A stretch of DNA of 64,000 nucleotides, from the NCBI RefSeq assembly GCF_001983995.1, contig NZ_CP019450.1, positions 372,001-436,000 on the forward strand, read 5' to 3'. The translations under genes and the position numbers were made by a program. Below are positions 43,563-52,320 of the stretch, piece after piece. Positions within the stretch are counted from its first letter, which is position 1, and the number at the start of each line of letters is the position of its first letter. The DNA comes from Halioglobus japonicus. Its GTDB lineage: Bacteria > Pseudomonadota > Gammaproteobacteria > Pseudomonadales > Halieaceae. Below the pieces are notes generated by a model that searched no databases, was not told the origin of the DNA, and saw only the letters and a list, made by a program, of their open reading frames with translations.

Positions 43563-46094
43563 TCAGGATGCCGTTGCCAGCACATCAGCCGGATCGCATT
43601 TTTCTTCGGTGGTGGCCGGGCGAATCTGCTCGCGCTCGCGCACGAATACCACGTTGTCGTCAGTCGCATCTGAATTCACAAAGTGATTGAAGCGCCCCAC
43701 CTTCTCGGGGTCTTCAATGGTGGTCTTCCACTCACACTGGTAGGTGCCCACTACCGCAGCCATCTGCTGCTCCAGCTCTTCGGCAATGCCGAGGCTGTCT
43801 TCAATAATGACTTTCTGCAGGTATTCGAGGCCCCCCTCCATGTTTTCCATCCACACGGATGTGCGCTGCAGCCGATCCGCCGTGCGCACATAAAACATAA
43901 AGAATCGATCGATGTAGCGAATCAGGGTTGCGTCGTCGAGGTCTGTCGCAAACAGGTCGGCGTGACGTGGCTTCATCCCGCCGTTGCCGCAAACGTACAG
44001 GTTCCAGCCTTTTTCAGTCGCAATGACACCGACATCCTTACACTGTGCTTCCGCGCACTCACGCGTACAGCCAGACACCGCCATTTTCAGTTTGTGGGGT
44101 GAGCGCAGGCCCTTGTAACGATTTTCCAGATCAATCGCCATACCCACGGAATCCTGCACACCGTAGCGACACCAGGTTGAGCCGACGCAGGACTTCACCG
44201 TACGCAGTGATTTGCCATAGGCGTGGCCAGTTTCAAAGCCGGCGTCGATCAACTCACCCCAGATCGCCGGCAGCTGTTCCATACGGGCGCCAAACAGGTC
44301 TACGCGTTGGCCGCCCGTGATCTTGGTGTAAAGGTCGTATTTCTTGGCAACCTCGCCCAGCACAATCAGTTTGTCCGGGGTAATTTCGCCACCCGGCACA
44401 CGCGGCACGACGGAGTAAGTGCCGTCCTTTTGCATGTTGGCGAGGAACCGGTCGTTAGTGTCCTGCAGGCCCTGGTGTTCCTTCTCCAGCACGTAGTCGT
44501 TCCAGCAGGTTGCGAGAATCGACGCGACCGCCGGCTTACAAATGTCACAGCCCTGGCCTTTACCGTGCTTGGTCAGCAGCTCATCGAAGCTACGGATGTT
44601 CTCGACCCGAATAAGGCTGTAGAGATCCTGGCGTGTGTAGGCAAAGTGCTCACAAATATCCGTGTTCACTTCGTAGCCAAGGTTCTCCAGCTCCGCGTTC
44701 ATGACCTGGGTGACAAGCGCCGTACAACCGCCGCAGCCAGTCGCAGCGGTGGTGTCTGCTTTCAAATCCCCCATGGTGCAACAACCGCCTGCAACCGCCG
44801 CTACCAGATCGCCTTTACTCACGTTATTACACGAACAGATCGTTGCAGTGTCAGGCAGAGCGTCGACGCCAAGCGTCGAGGCAGCGCCGTCGACGCTGGG
44901 GAGTATCATCGCATCGGGTTGGTCAGGCAGCTCAATCTTGTTGAGCGCGAACTGCAGCAGGTTACCGTATTCTTCGGCATCGCCCACGAGCACCGCACCC
45001 AGCAGATGCTTCTGGTCCGCTGACACCACAATTTTTTTATACACCTGCTCTACTTCGTTGATGTAGGTGTAGTTGAGCGCCCCTTCGGTGTTGCCGTGAG
45101 CATCACCGACCGAGGCGACATCCACGCCCATCAGCTTGAGCTTGGTCGACATATCCGCGCCATTGAATTCGGTATCGCCGGTGCCGCACAAGTGCTCAGC
45201 CGCCACCTGCGCCATGGTATTACCCGGAGCGATCAGACCATAGATACGGCCATTCCAGAGGGCGTTCTCGCCCACGGCGTAAACGTCCTCATCGGAGGTC
45301 TGGCAGAAGTTGTTGATCACAATACCCCCGCGCTCGCCAATCGCGAGTCCACTGGAACGGGCCAACTCGTCCTGGGGTCGAATGCCGGCTGAAAACACGA
45401 TCAGATCCGTATTGAGCTCTGAGTCATCCGCGAAGCACATCTTGTGCACGGCACCGTCTCCGTCGGTAATCTGCTGGGTATTCTTGCTGGTGTGTACCGA
45501 AACACCCAGTTCTTCAATCTTGCGCTTCAGCAACGCACCGCCGCCGTCGTCGACCTGCACCGCCATTAATCGGGGCGCGAACTCCACCACGTGGGTTTGC
45601 AGGCCAAGATCGTGGAGCGCCTTGGCGGCCTCCAGACCCAGCAAACCGCCGCCAACCACGGTCCCTACCCTGGCGCTCTTGGAAGCCTCGGTAATGGCCT
45701 CGAGATCCTCAATCGTGCGATAGACAAAGCAGTTATCGCGGTCGTGGCCCGGCACTGGCGGCACAAAGGGGAACGAGCCCGTCGCCAGCACCAGTTTGTC
45801 GTAGGCCACTGTCAGCCCTTTCTCTGAAGTGACGGTCTTGGCGGCGAGATCAACCGCGATGACCTTATCACCCACGTGGCAGGTAATACCGTGTTGCTCG
45901 TAGAAACCGGGCACAACCATGTTGAGCGGCTCGGCGCTACGCTCTTCGAACCAGCCGGTCAGGTGGACCCGGTCATAGGCCACCCGGGGTTCCTCGCCAA
46001 ATACGGTGATGTCCCACGCGCCCGCGTCGACCACCTGTTCTACCAGCCGATGCCCCACGGGCCCGTTACCTACTACTACCAGTCGTTGTGTCAT
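43563..46094 (-). CDS. nirB: NADH-dependent nitrite reductase large subunit
   Basis: An 843-residue siroheme enzyme reducing nitrite to ammonium with NADH. The N-terminal FAD/NAD domain has GNGPVGHRLVEQ and the NAD site VGGGLLGLEAAKAL. A BFD-like [2Fe-2S] domain follows (TICSCNNVSKGDLVAAV...ATGCGGC). The C-terminal siroheme/[4Fe-4S] domain carries SGCTRECAEAQCKD and YVCGNGGMKPR. It is the first gene of the operon nirB-nirD-nasA-dmsBC-type fusion. A leader of about 236 bases lies between the proposed sigma-54 start and the ATG; it contains an ANTAR-type hairpin. Confidence 0.96.
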   Translation of the reverse strand: MTQRLVVVGNGPVGHRLVEQVVDAGAWDITVFGEEPRVAYDRVHLTGWFEERSAEPLNMVVPGFYEQHGITCHVGDKVIAVDLAAKTVTSEKGLTVAYDKLVLATGSFPFVPPVPGHDRDNCFVYRTIEDLEAITEASKSARVGTVVGGGLLGLEAAKALHDLGLQTHVVEFAPRLMAVQVDDGGGALLKRKIEELGVSVHTSKNTQQITDGDGAVHKMCFADDSELNTDLIVFSAGIRPQDELARSSGLAIGERGGIVINNFCQTSDEDVYAVGENALWNGRIYGLIAPGNTMAQVAAEHLCGTGDTEFNGADMSTKLKLMGVDVASVGDAHGNTEGALNYTYINEVEQVYKKIVVSADQKHLLGAVLVGDAEEYGNLLQFALNKIELPDQPDAMILPSVDGAASTLGVDALPDTATICSCNNVSKGDLVAAVAGGCCTMGDLKADTTAATGCGGCTALVTQVMNAELENLGYEVNTDICEHFAYTRQDLYSLIRVENIRSFDELLTKHGKGQGCDICKPAVASILATCWNDYVLEKEHQGLQDTNDRFLANMQKDGTYSVVPRVPGGEITPDKLIVLGEVAKKYDLYTKITGGQRVDLFGARMEQLPAIWGELIDAGFETGHAYGKSLRTVKSCVGSTWCRYGVQDSVGMAIDLENRYKGLRSPHKLKMAVSGCTRECAEAQCKDVGVIATEKGWNLYVCGNGGMKPRHADLFATDLDDATLIRYIDRFFMFYVRTADRLQRTSVWMENMEGGLEYLQKVIIEDSLGIAEELEQQMAAVVGTYQCEWKTTIEDPEKVGRFNHFVNSDATDDNVVFVREREQIRPATTEEKCDPADVLATAS

Positions 46095-46179
46095 GTTGAC
46101 CTACCTGTTATTACAGCGTGTGTATGTGTCTACAGGACGGCCGGGAGAGGCCACGCTTCTTGCGAGGGAGAGCGGAGGG

Positions 46180-46196
46180 CGCACCAAAAACGTGCA
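46180..46196. promoter_or_regulatory. NtrC-like enhancer site
   Basis: CGCACCAAAAACGTGCA agrees with the NtrC consensus TGCACC-N4-TGGTGCA at 10 of 13 fixed positions. It lies about 130-150 bp behind the rightward sigma-54 promoter, a normal enhancer distance, and within the nirB leader. Confidence 0.45.
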
Positions 46197-46203
46197 AATA
46201 GGC

Positions 46204-46242
46204 GGTGCATGCGCACCTTTTCCGCGCATCCACCGTTGGAGC
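46204..46242 (-). promoter_or_regulatory. nirB leader: ANTAR-type hairpin overlapping a strong second hairpin
   Basis: On the minus strand, from 46242 to 46226, GCUCC and GGA-U-GC close a six-base loop AACGGU (A at 1, G at 4), as in ANTAR-protein targets. Its loop end and 3' arm are also part of GGUGgAUGCGC pairing with GCGCAUgCACC (46234-46204), ten pairs with one mismatch. The two structures exclude each other. A T-run comes only 14-18 bases after the second hairpin, so its terminator role is less clear than in the other leaders. Confidence 0.5.
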
Positions 46243-46327
46243 AAATTCCTGATTTTGGTGCGTGAATTTCCCGGAATGCCCAGAAACCGTGCGGTTTGAG
46301 GGTCTGGTGTTGGAAAATCCACACGTT

Positions 46328-46343
46328 TGGCATAGTCATTGCA
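46328..46343 (+). promoter_or_regulatory. Sigma-54 promoter of the nitrate transporter gene
   Basis: TGGCATAGTCATTGCA fits TGGCAYR-N4-TTGCW at every fixed position. The expected start is near 46354, just before the leader hairpin and 88 bases ahead of the ATG. Confidence 0.75.
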
Positions 46344-46356
46344 AAACCCATGCCTA
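46341..46356 (-). promoter_or_regulatory. Sigma-54 promoter of the nirB operon
   Basis: On the minus strand AGGCATGGGTTTTGCA matches the -24/-12 consensus except for its first base. It overlaps the rightward sigma-54 promoter by three bases at their -12 elements, so the two cannot easily be occupied together. The expected start is near 46330. Confidence 0.6.
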
Positions 46357-46406
46357 CTCGGCCTAACGGCGGGTCGAGCCGCAACAAACTTTCCTCGATG
46401 TTTTTT
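46357..46406 (+). promoter_or_regulatory. Transporter gene leader: ANTAR hairpin with overlapping terminator
   Basis: CTCGGCCT (46357-46364) and GGGTCGAG (46371-46378) form eight pairs (two G-U) around the loop AACGGC, with A at 1 and G at 4. The same GTCGAG (46373-46378) can instead pair with CTCGAT (46394-46399), followed by G and six T, an intrinsic terminator. Binding of NasT to the first hairpin would prevent the terminator. The ribosome site AAGGAGG follows at about 46428. Confidence 0.75.
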
Positions 46407-46441
46407 CGACTATCCTTTTGCGCTATCAAGGAGGCTATGCC

Positions 46442-47908
46442 ATGAGCAGCCCCGTCAAAGTCCTGGACTTTGCCAACCCCTCGATCCGAACCCTGCACCT
46501 GACCTGGGTCGCATTCTTTATCACTTTTGTTGTGTGGTTCAGCCACGCACCGCTGATGGCTCATATCAAAGAAGCCTTCGACCTGACCAATGCTCAGGTC
46601 AAAGCGCTGCTCATGCTCAATGTGGCCCTGACCATTCCCGCGCGGATTGTGGTCGGCATGTTGGTGGACAGGTACGGCCCACGCACCGTGTTCAGCGTGC
46701 TGCTCATTGCGTCTTCATTCTTCTGCTGGGGCTTTGCATTTGCCGACAGCTACGAAACCCTGGCGCTGTTTCGCTTCCTCGGCGGCTTCGTGGGCGCAGG
46801 TTTTGTGATTGGTATCCGCATGGTGAGCGAGTGGTTCCCCGCACGGCAGGTAGGAATGGCCCAGGGCATTTACGGCGGATGGGGTAACTTTGGCTCCGCC
46901 GCCGCAGCCATGTCACTCCCCACGGTGGCCCTCCTGATAGGCGGAGACGATGGCTGGCGTTATGCCATCGCCATGGCTGGCCTGCTGGCGTTCTGTTACG
47001 GGATCTTCTATTTCATCAAGGCCCGCAATACGCCCAAGGGTTCCACCTACTTCAAGCCCAAGCGCACCGGCGGCCTGGAAGTAAGCTCGTATCGCGACCT
47101 GTACTTTTACATCGGCATGACCATACCCCTGTACCTGGCACTGGCACTGCTGACCTGGCGTCTGTCGCCCACCAACCTGGCCCTGCTGACCGAAACCGCG
47201 GTGGTCTCCATCTACGTTATCCTGATTGCCCTGTTCATATTTCAGGTCAGCCAGATCTGGAAGGTGAACAAGGACCACTTGCGTACCGGCGTACCGGAAA
47301 TTGAACAGTACAAGTTCAAACAGGTCGCGGCGCTGGACTGGGCGTACTTCGTCACCTTCGGCTCAGAGCTGGCGGTGGTGTCGATGTTGCCGCTGTTCTT
47401 TATGGAGACCTTTGAACTGGACGCAGTCAAAGCGGGTTTGCTAGCCTCAGGCTTTGCGTTCATGAACCTGGTAGCGCGACCTTCAGGCGGTTATTTCTCT
47501 GATCGATTCGGGCGTAAACGCTCCCTCTCTTTTCTGATTGCCGGCCTGGCGGTGGGCTACCTCATCATGGCCCAGGTGGATGCAACCTGGCTCATTCCAC
47601 TGGCAGTGATCGCCACTATGTGCTGCTCCTTTTTTGTTCAGGCGGGCGAGGGGGCAGTGTTCGCCATGGTGCCTCTGATTAAACGCCGCATGACAGGACA
47701 GATTGCCGGCATGGCAGGTGCGTTTGGCAATGTCGGCGCGGTAACCTATCTGACCATACTATCGTTCGTCGACGCATCGACCTTCTTCACGATCATCGCC
47801 GCCAGTGCAGCGGTGTGCTTTGTCATCGTACAATTCATCGACGAACCGGCGGGACAAATGCAGGAAGTCCTGCCAGACGGTACCGTGCAATTGATCGACG
47901 TGGCCTAA
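46442..47908 (+). CDS. NarK/NasA-type nitrate/nitrite MFS transporter
   Basis: A 488-residue MFS protein with 12 helices. Nitrate-porter signatures are visible: [39 protein letters not shown], the first nitrate signature [17 protein letters not shown], and the second, [13 protein letters not shown], near residue 430. It imports nitrate for the cytosolic reductase. A strong AGGAGG lies eight bases before the ATG at 46442. It is the first gene of the rightward unit, with the PP2C/kinase gene nine bases behind it, and is controlled by the sigma-54 promoter and antitermination leader described above. Confidence 0.93.
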   Translation: MSSPVKVLDFANPSIRTLHLTWVAFFITFVVWFSHAPLMAHIKEAFDLTNAQVKALLMLNVALTIPARIVVGMLVDRYGPRTVFSVLLIASSFFCWGFAFADSYETLALFRFLGGFVGAGFVIGIRMVSEWFPARQVGMAQGIYGGWGNFGSAAAAMSLPTVALLIGGDDGWRYAIAMAGLLAFCYGIFYFIKARNTPKGSTYFKPKRTGGLEVSSYRDLYFYIGMTIPLYLALALLTWRLSPTNLALLTETAVVSIYVILIALFIFQVSQIWKVNKDHLRTGVPEIEQYKFKQVAALDWAYFVTFGSELAVVSMLPLFFMETFELDAVKAGLLASGFAFMNLVARPSGGYFSDRFGRKRSLSFLIAGLAVGYLIMAQVDATWLIPLAVIATMCCSFFVQAGEGAVFAMVPLIKRRMTGQIAGMAGAFGNVGAVTYLTILSFVDASTFFTIIAASAAVCFVIVQFIDEPAGQMQEVLPDGTVQLIDVA

Positions 47909-47917
47909 AGGGATGGA

Positions 47918-49675
47918 ATGACAGCGCCCGATACGAACCAGGTAGAGCACCTGAATGGTAATCTGACCCTCTCGGTGGGCCAGTATTCCGTGGCCGGGCG
48001 CAAGCCGGAAAATGAGGATGCCATCGGCATTCGCATTCCGGAGGGCAACCTGCTCACCACCAAGGGCGCTGTCGCTATTATCGCTGATGGTGTCAGCGCC
48101 GCAGAGGCGGGCAAGGAAGCCAGCCAGACGTCGGTGACGAATTTCCTGACCGATTATTTTTCCACCCCCGAGTCCTGGAGTGTCAAAAAGTCAGCCCAGC
48201 AGGTTCTGACCGCCCTCAACCGCTGGTTATACAGCCGCGGCAGGGGCTTTGCTGACAGTACCCGCGGCTACGTCACCACTTTCAGCGCACTCGTATTGAA
48301 GTCGCAGCAAGCGCACTTGTTTCACGCCGGCGACAGTCGAATTTATCGGCTGCGCGATGGCACCCTGGAGCAGATAACCGATGACCACAGTACCAGGGTG
48401 TCGGAAAAACAGAGCTACCTGAGCCGCGCCCTGGGCCTGGATGTCCACCTGGAAATGGATTATCGCAGCCTCAGCATTGTGCCGGGGGACCTGTTCCTGC
48501 TTAGCACAGATGGCATTCACGATATTCTTGGCCGCGATCGCATGCAGTACATGCTGCAGTCGCTGCCGAGTGACCTCAGCCACGCATGCCAGGCCCTGGC
48601 CGAAGCGGCGTTTGAAGCTGGCAGCACCGACAACCTGAGCTGTCAGCTAATGCGCGTCGACCAACTGCCGGCGGCAGATATCAACGACGTGGTCAAGCGA
48701 CTGACCGAACTGCGGTTTCCACCGTTTCTTGAAGAGGGGATGATACTCGACGGGCTGCGCATCATCCGCGAGATGCACGCCAGCAATCGCAGCCAGGTGT
48801 ATCACGTCGAAGATGTCGATTCCGGCGAGCAGTTCTGCATGAAGACACCCTCGGTCAATTTCGAGGACGATGCTGCCTACATTGAACGCTTCGTGATGGA
48901 AAGCTGGATTGGCAGCCGCATCAACAGCCCGTATGTCGTGAGAGTGGCGGAGCCGCCCCGGCCCAAATCCTGTCTCTATTACCTGACCGAGTACGTACCA
49001 AGTATTACGCTAGCGAGGTGGATGCTCGAGCACCCGCGCCCCGCTGTCGAAGAAGCGGTTTACCTGATCGACCAGATTGCCAAGGGTATTCGTGCCTTCC
49101 ATCGTCGAGAAACCCTTCACCAGGATATAAAACCAGACAACATCCTCATCGATCGGCATGGCCAGATAAAAATTATCGACTTTGGCTCCTGCCACGCCGC
49201 AGGCATTAGCGAGATCAACACGCCCATTCAGCGCGATATAGCCCTGGGCACACAGAGCTACGCTGCACCGGAATACACTGTGGCCCGAAAGCCAAATTAC
49301 CAGGCGGACCTGTTCTCCCTCGCCGTCATCAGCTACGAAATGCTCACCTCCGAGTTGCCCTTCAACGGCAAGCTCGAGCACTGCAAAAGCCAGCGCGACT
49401 TTCTGAACACCCGCTATAGCGAAAGCTACCGGATCAACCCCCTGGTTCCCCACTGGATCGACGGCGCCCTGCGCAAAGGCCTGCGCTTCCAGCCAGAGCG
49501 CCGCCATGGCGATGTCATGGAATTCGCCTACGAGCTAAAACATCCCAATCCCCAATACCTGGAATACCGCCAGCGACCGCTGCTGGAACGCGATCCTGTC
49601 AAAGCCTGGAAGGTCATTGCAGCTATACTTGCCCTGACGCAACTCGCTACACTGTTGGCGTGGTTGAACGGATAA
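47918..49675 (+). CDS. Membrane-tethered PP2C phosphatase / Ser-Thr kinase fusion
   Basis: A 585-residue bifunctional signalling protein. Residues about 10-245 are a PP2C-type phosphatase ([52 protein letters not shown]). Residues about 260-545 are a Hanks-type kinase: the catalytic loop is [12 protein letters not shown] (HQD instead of HRD), the metal site is IIDFGSCH, and the APE motif is YAAPEY. A C-terminal helix ([18 protein letters not shown]) anchors it in the membrane. It starts nine bases after the nitrate transporter gene, so the transporter or another part of nitrate uptake is the likely target. Confidence 0.88.
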   Translation: MTAPDTNQVEHLNGNLTLSVGQYSVAGRKPENEDAIGIRIPEGNLLTTKGAVAIIADGVSAAEAGKEASQTSVTNFLTDYFSTPESWSVKKSAQQVLTALNRWLYSRGRGFADSTRGYVTTFSALVLKSQQAHLFHAGDSRIYRLRDGTLEQITDDHSTRVSEKQSYLSRALGLDVHLEMDYRSLSIVPGDLFLLSTDGIHDILGRDRMQYMLQSLPSDLSHACQALAEAAFEAGSTDNLSCQLMRVDQLPAADINDVVKRLTELRFPPFLEEGMILDGLRIIREMHASNRSQVYHVEDVDSGEQFCMKTPSVNFEDDAAYIERFVMESWIGSRINSPYVVRVAEPPRPKSCLYYLTEYVPSITLARWMLEHPRPAVEEAVYLIDQIAKGIRAFHRRETLHQDIKPDNILIDRHGQIKIIDFGSCHAAGISEINTPIQRDIALGTQSYAAPEYTVARKPNYQADLFSLAVISYEMLTSELPFNGKLEHCKSQRDFLNTRYSESYRINPLVPHWIDGALRKGLRFQPERRHGDVMEFAYELKHPNPQYLEYRQRPLLERDPVKAWKVIAAILALTQLATLLAWLNG

Positions 49676-49700
49676 CCTTAATAACAACAACGGGATCAGC

Positions 49701-50144
49701 ATGACCTACAACTGTCAGTGCCCTTGTGGTGCTACCCGCCTGACGGTGCAAGGCAAACCCATTTCAAGATTCATCTGCCACTGCACAATATGTCAGCAAA
49801 AGTACGAGGCGCCTTTCGCCGACGTCACGCTGTTCAAGTTAAGTGCCGTTGAGCCCCCGGCGGACGATGCAATAGTGTTCGGCAAATACAAGCGCTTTGG
49901 TGCAGTGGAGCGCGGCTTTTGCGCCAGCTGTGACAAGCCCATACTCGCCAGGACCGGGAGTAGCCAAAAGGATTTTGCGTTTATCGGGACGCGCAACTAC
50001 CTGCAGCCAGAACAATTGCCGCCCGCCGAGATGCACGTGTTTTACGGTACGCGCGTGGCTGACGTCGATGATGACCTGCCCAAATACAGCAACGGCATCA
50101 GCAGTCGCTATGCCTTCATCAAGCGGCTGTTGAAAGCTGGCTGA
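49701..50144 (+). CDS. GFA/CENP-V family zinc-binding protein
   Basis: A 147-residue GFA-fold protein with cysteine sites CQCPCGATRL near residue 5, FICHCTICQQKY near 24, and GFCASCDKPI near 72. It starts 25 bp after the kinase/phosphatase gene and may be the third gene of the nitrate transporter unit. Its substrate is unknown. It is not a close copy of the other GFA protein at 21.5 kb, since the spacing between motifs differs. Confidence 0.82.
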   Translation: MTYNCQCPCGATRLTVQGKPISRFICHCTICQQKYEAPFADVTLFKLSAVEPPADDAIVFGKYKRFGAVERGFCASCDKPILARTGSSQKDFAFIGTRNYLQPEQLPPAEMHVFYGTRVADVDDDLPKYSNGISSRYAFIKRLLKAG

Positions 50145-50201
50145 CACGCCACAGGCTGGAGTGGATTTTTTAGTTTAAGCTCACAAGACCGCGGCCAAAT
50201 C

Positions 50202-50218
50202 GGTGCAGGAGATGCACC
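50202..50218. promoter_or_regulatory. NtrC-type half-site pair before the porin promoter
   Basis: GGTGCA-N5-TGCACC is a perfect dyad made of the two NtrC half-sites, but in everted order relative to the usual TGCACC-N5-GGTGCA. It lies about 65-80 bp behind the sigma-54 element, in a position suited to an enhancer-binding protein. Confidence 0.4.
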
Positions 50219-50283
50219 AAGAGCGCACACTTGACGTAGTGAGATTGCCGAGAACCCAGCATTTACAAGGGTTTGAGTCAGGT

Positions 50284-50299
50284 TGGCCCGATGCTTGCT
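50284..50299 (+). promoter_or_regulatory. Sigma-54 promoter of the porin gene
   Basis: TGGCCCGATGCTTGCT matches TGGCACG-N4-TTGCW with one mismatch (C for A at position 5). The start would be near 50310, about 100 bases ahead of the ATG. Confidence 0.65.
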
Positions 50300-50333
50300 T
50301 TGTCACAGCCGTTCCAACAATTTGACTTTATCT

Positions 50334-50398
50334 GGCAATGAAGCCTGTGCGCACAACGGGAGTAATCCCGCTGCGGCGCACAGGCTTTCGTCGTTTTT
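50334..50398 (+). promoter_or_regulatory. Porin leader: ANTAR hairpin with overlapping terminator
   Basis: GGC-AATGAA-GCC (50334-50345) has a six-base loop with A at 1 and G at 4; the stem is short, with one further C-G pair beyond a mismatch. Its 3' arm lies inside AGCCTGTGCGC (50342-50352), which pairs perfectly over 11 bp with GCGCACAGGCT (50376-50386), followed by TTCGTCGTTTTT. The terminator is very strong and sits 14 bp before the start codon, so transcription of the porin must depend on antitermination. A nested hairpin (CGGGA-GTAA-TCCCG) lies in its loop. Confidence 0.72.
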
Positions 50399-50411
50399 AA
50401 GGAGTAGAAAC

Positions 50412-51647
50412 ATGGCAGTATCTTTTCACAGGCGTAGTATCCTGGCGGCCGCCGTTGTCGGTGCAATGACCACCCCGGCATATGCACAAGAGGCAGGATC
50501 CGCGTCACTTACCGATATGTTTACTGAAGGCAAGGCGTCGTTTAACTTCCGCTACCGCTACGAATTCGTCGACCAGGACGGCTTCAGCAAAGACGCCAAG
50601 GCCTCAACCCTGCGCTCGCGGCTGACCTTTGCCTCTGCACAATATAAAGGCTTGTCCTTCCTGACCGAGTTTGACGATGTTACCGCTATTGGCAGCGACA
50701 ATTACAACTCAACGGCCAACGGCAATACCGAATACCCAGTGGTGGCAGACCCTGAAGGCACCGAGGTAAACCAGGTATGGGCTAAATACGCCAGCGGCGG
50801 GGCGTCAGGCACCTACGGTCGGCAACGCATTCTCCACGGCAGCCAGCGCTTTATCGGCGGCGTAGCCTGGCGCCAGAACGAGCAGACCTACGACGGCTTC
50901 CGCGCCATGTACAAGAACGATGCGCTGACCCTCGACTATGCCTATGTGTATAACATCAACCGGCTCTTCGGCCCCGACGACGGACCGGTCCAGCCAGCCA
51001 ATCATCACGGCGAAAACCACTTTGCACGCGGCGATTGGAAAATCGGCGACGGCCACACGCTGACAGGTTTCTACTACGGCATTGATATCGATTTTGACGA
51101 GGACTACGCAGCCGGCAAAACTGTCGGTAATTCCTCGGACACCTACGGGGTGGAGTATGCGGGCAGCTTTGGCCCGGTTGGGCTGAAAGCGGCCTGGGCA
51201 ACCCAGTCTGACGCCGGTGACAGCCCGCTGGACTATGACGCCGACTACTACATGGTGGAAGGCGCCTTTGGATTCAGCGGCCTCAAGGCCACCGCAGGCT
51301 ATGAGGTATTGGGCGGCGACAACGGCGTCGGCTTCAAAACGCCTTACGCGACCCTGCACAAATTCCAGGGCTGGGCCGACTTGTTCCTGATCACTCCCGG
51401 CGACGGGATCGAAGATATCTACGTCAGCCTTGCGGGCAAAATTGGCCCGGTGAAGGTGGCCGGCACCTACCACGACTTCAGCGCCGAGGATTCCTCTGCA
51501 GACTACGGCTCCGAAATCGACCTGGTGGGCACCTATGTATTGAACAAGAATTGGAACTTCCAGCTCAAGTACGCGAGCTTCTCGTCTGATTCAGATGCAT
51601 ATGCCGATACCGATAAGGTCTGGATGACGGTAAACTTCAAGATTTGA
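50412..51647 (+). CDS. Outer membrane porin of the nitrate locus
   Basis: A 411-residue beta-barrel protein with a signal peptide (ILAAAVVGAMTTPAYAQE), the N-terminal FNFRYRYEFVDQDGFSKDAKA, alternating amphipathic strands (GTYGRQRILHGSQRFIGGVAWRQNEQTYDGF), and a C-terminal strand ending KVWMTVNFKI. It resembles alginate-export-like/OprD-like porins. Its placement between the nitrate transporter unit and nasT-nasS, and its sigma-54 promoter with terminator leader, suggest that it lets nitrate cross the outer membrane. The ATG at 50412 is preceded by AAGGAG. Confidence 0.85.
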   Translation: MAVSFHRRSILAAAVVGAMTTPAYAQEAGSASLTDMFTEGKASFNFRYRYEFVDQDGFSKDAKASTLRSRLTFASAQYKGLSFLTEFDDVTAIGSDNYNSTANGNTEYPVVADPEGTEVNQVWAKYASGGASGTYGRQRILHGSQRFIGGVAWRQNEQTYDGFRAMYKNDALTLDYAYVYNINRLFGPDDGPVQPANHHGENHFARGDWKIGDGHTLTGFYYGIDIDFDEDYAAGKTVGNSSDTYGVEYAGSFGPVGLKAAWATQSDAGDSPLDYDADYYMVEGAFGFSGLKATAGYEVLGGDNGVGFKTPYATLHKFQGWADLFLITPGDGIEDIYVSLAGKIGPVKVAGTYHDFSAEDSSADYGSEIDLVGTYVLNKNWNFQLKYASFSSDSDAYADTDKVWMTVNFKI

Positions 51648-51660
51648 TCCTGGAGATACC

Positions 51661-51690
51661 GGCGCCGGCGAGCAATGTCTCGCCGGCGCC
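51661..51690 (+). terminator. 12-bp perfect hairpin between porin and nasT
   Basis: GGCGCCGGCGAG and CTCGCCGGCGCC are perfect complements around CAATGT, starting 13 bp after the porin stop. No T-run follows, so it may protect the porin mRNA 3' end or reduce read-through into nasT rather than fully terminate. Confidence 0.6.
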
Positions 51691-51699
51691 TGCCTGCCC

Positions 51700-52320
51700 T
51701 TGTCCACACACCATCCATCAGGTGCCGTACTCAGAGTGATCCTCGTCGACGACGACCGCTCCCGCGCCACCAGCGTAGAAAGCAAACTGAGAGACGTCGG
51801 CTTCGATGTGCTCTCCGTCATTCCTACAGCATCGGGCCTGTTGTACCAGATGGCACAACAGGAACCCGATGTGGTTATTATTGCCCTCGATTCACCCGAC
51901 CGGGATGTCCTCGAGTCACTCAGCATTGCCTCCAGTCACAACCCAAGACCCGTAGTCATGTTCTCCGAGTCCGGCGACCAGGGTTTTATTACTGACGCCA
52001 TCCGTGCCGGCGTCACCGCATACCAGGCACAGGATATCAGTGCCGAGCGAGTGCGCGCGGCCATCGATATCGCCGTGGCCCAGTTTTCGGCGTTCAACAA
52101 CCTGCGCGAGGAACTCGACGAGACACGGCGCCAGTTAGAAGAACGCAAACTGGTGGAAAAGGCCAAAGGTTTGTTGATGTCGGTACACAAGGTGGATGAG
52201 GAAGAGGCTTTCTCTACATTACGCAAGCTCGCCATGGACAAAAATCGCACCCTGGGCGAAGTCGCCAAGGAAGTGATTGATATCCTCGAGCGCAACCCGA
52301 TAAAAGGACAAAGCCGATGA
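51700..52320 (+). CDS. nasT: ANTAR-domain antitermination regulator of nitrate assimilation
   Basis: A 206-residue response-regulator-like protein. The receiver-like domain starts LRVILVDDDRSRATSVESKL, with VVIIALDSPDRDV (a phosphoacceptor-like Asp). The C-terminal ANTAR RNA-binding domain is RQLEERKLVEKAKGLLMSVH to EEAFSTLRKLAMDKNRTLGE. NasT proteins bind paired-hairpin leader RNAs and block terminators; NasS holds them inactive without nitrate. The start at 51700 is TTG; no ATG precedes the domain. The stop overlaps the nasS ATG as ATGA. The leaders at 46204-46242, 46357-46406, 50334-50398 and 53683-53753 are its likely targets. Confidence 0.92.
   Translation: MSTHHPSGAVLRVILVDDDRSRATSVESKLRDVGFDVLSVIPTASGLLYQMAQQEPDVVIIALDSPDRDVLESLSIASSHNPRPVVMFSESGDQGFITDAIRAGVTAYQAQDISAERVRAAIDIAVAQFSAFNNLREELDETRRQLEERKLVEKAKGLLMSVHKVDEEEAFSTLRKLAMDKNRTLGEVAKEVIDILERNPIKGQSR

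Noticed and set aside
46284..46297. AAACCG-TG-CGGTTT palindrome in the nirB leader as an ANTAR hairpin
   Set aside because: A hexaloop would start with C and the arms leave only a two-base centre. It may be a different operator or a chance repeat.
51661..51690. ANTAR-type target in the hairpin between the porin and nasT
   Set aside because: The six-base loop is CAATGT: position 1 is C, not A, and there is no overlapping terminator.
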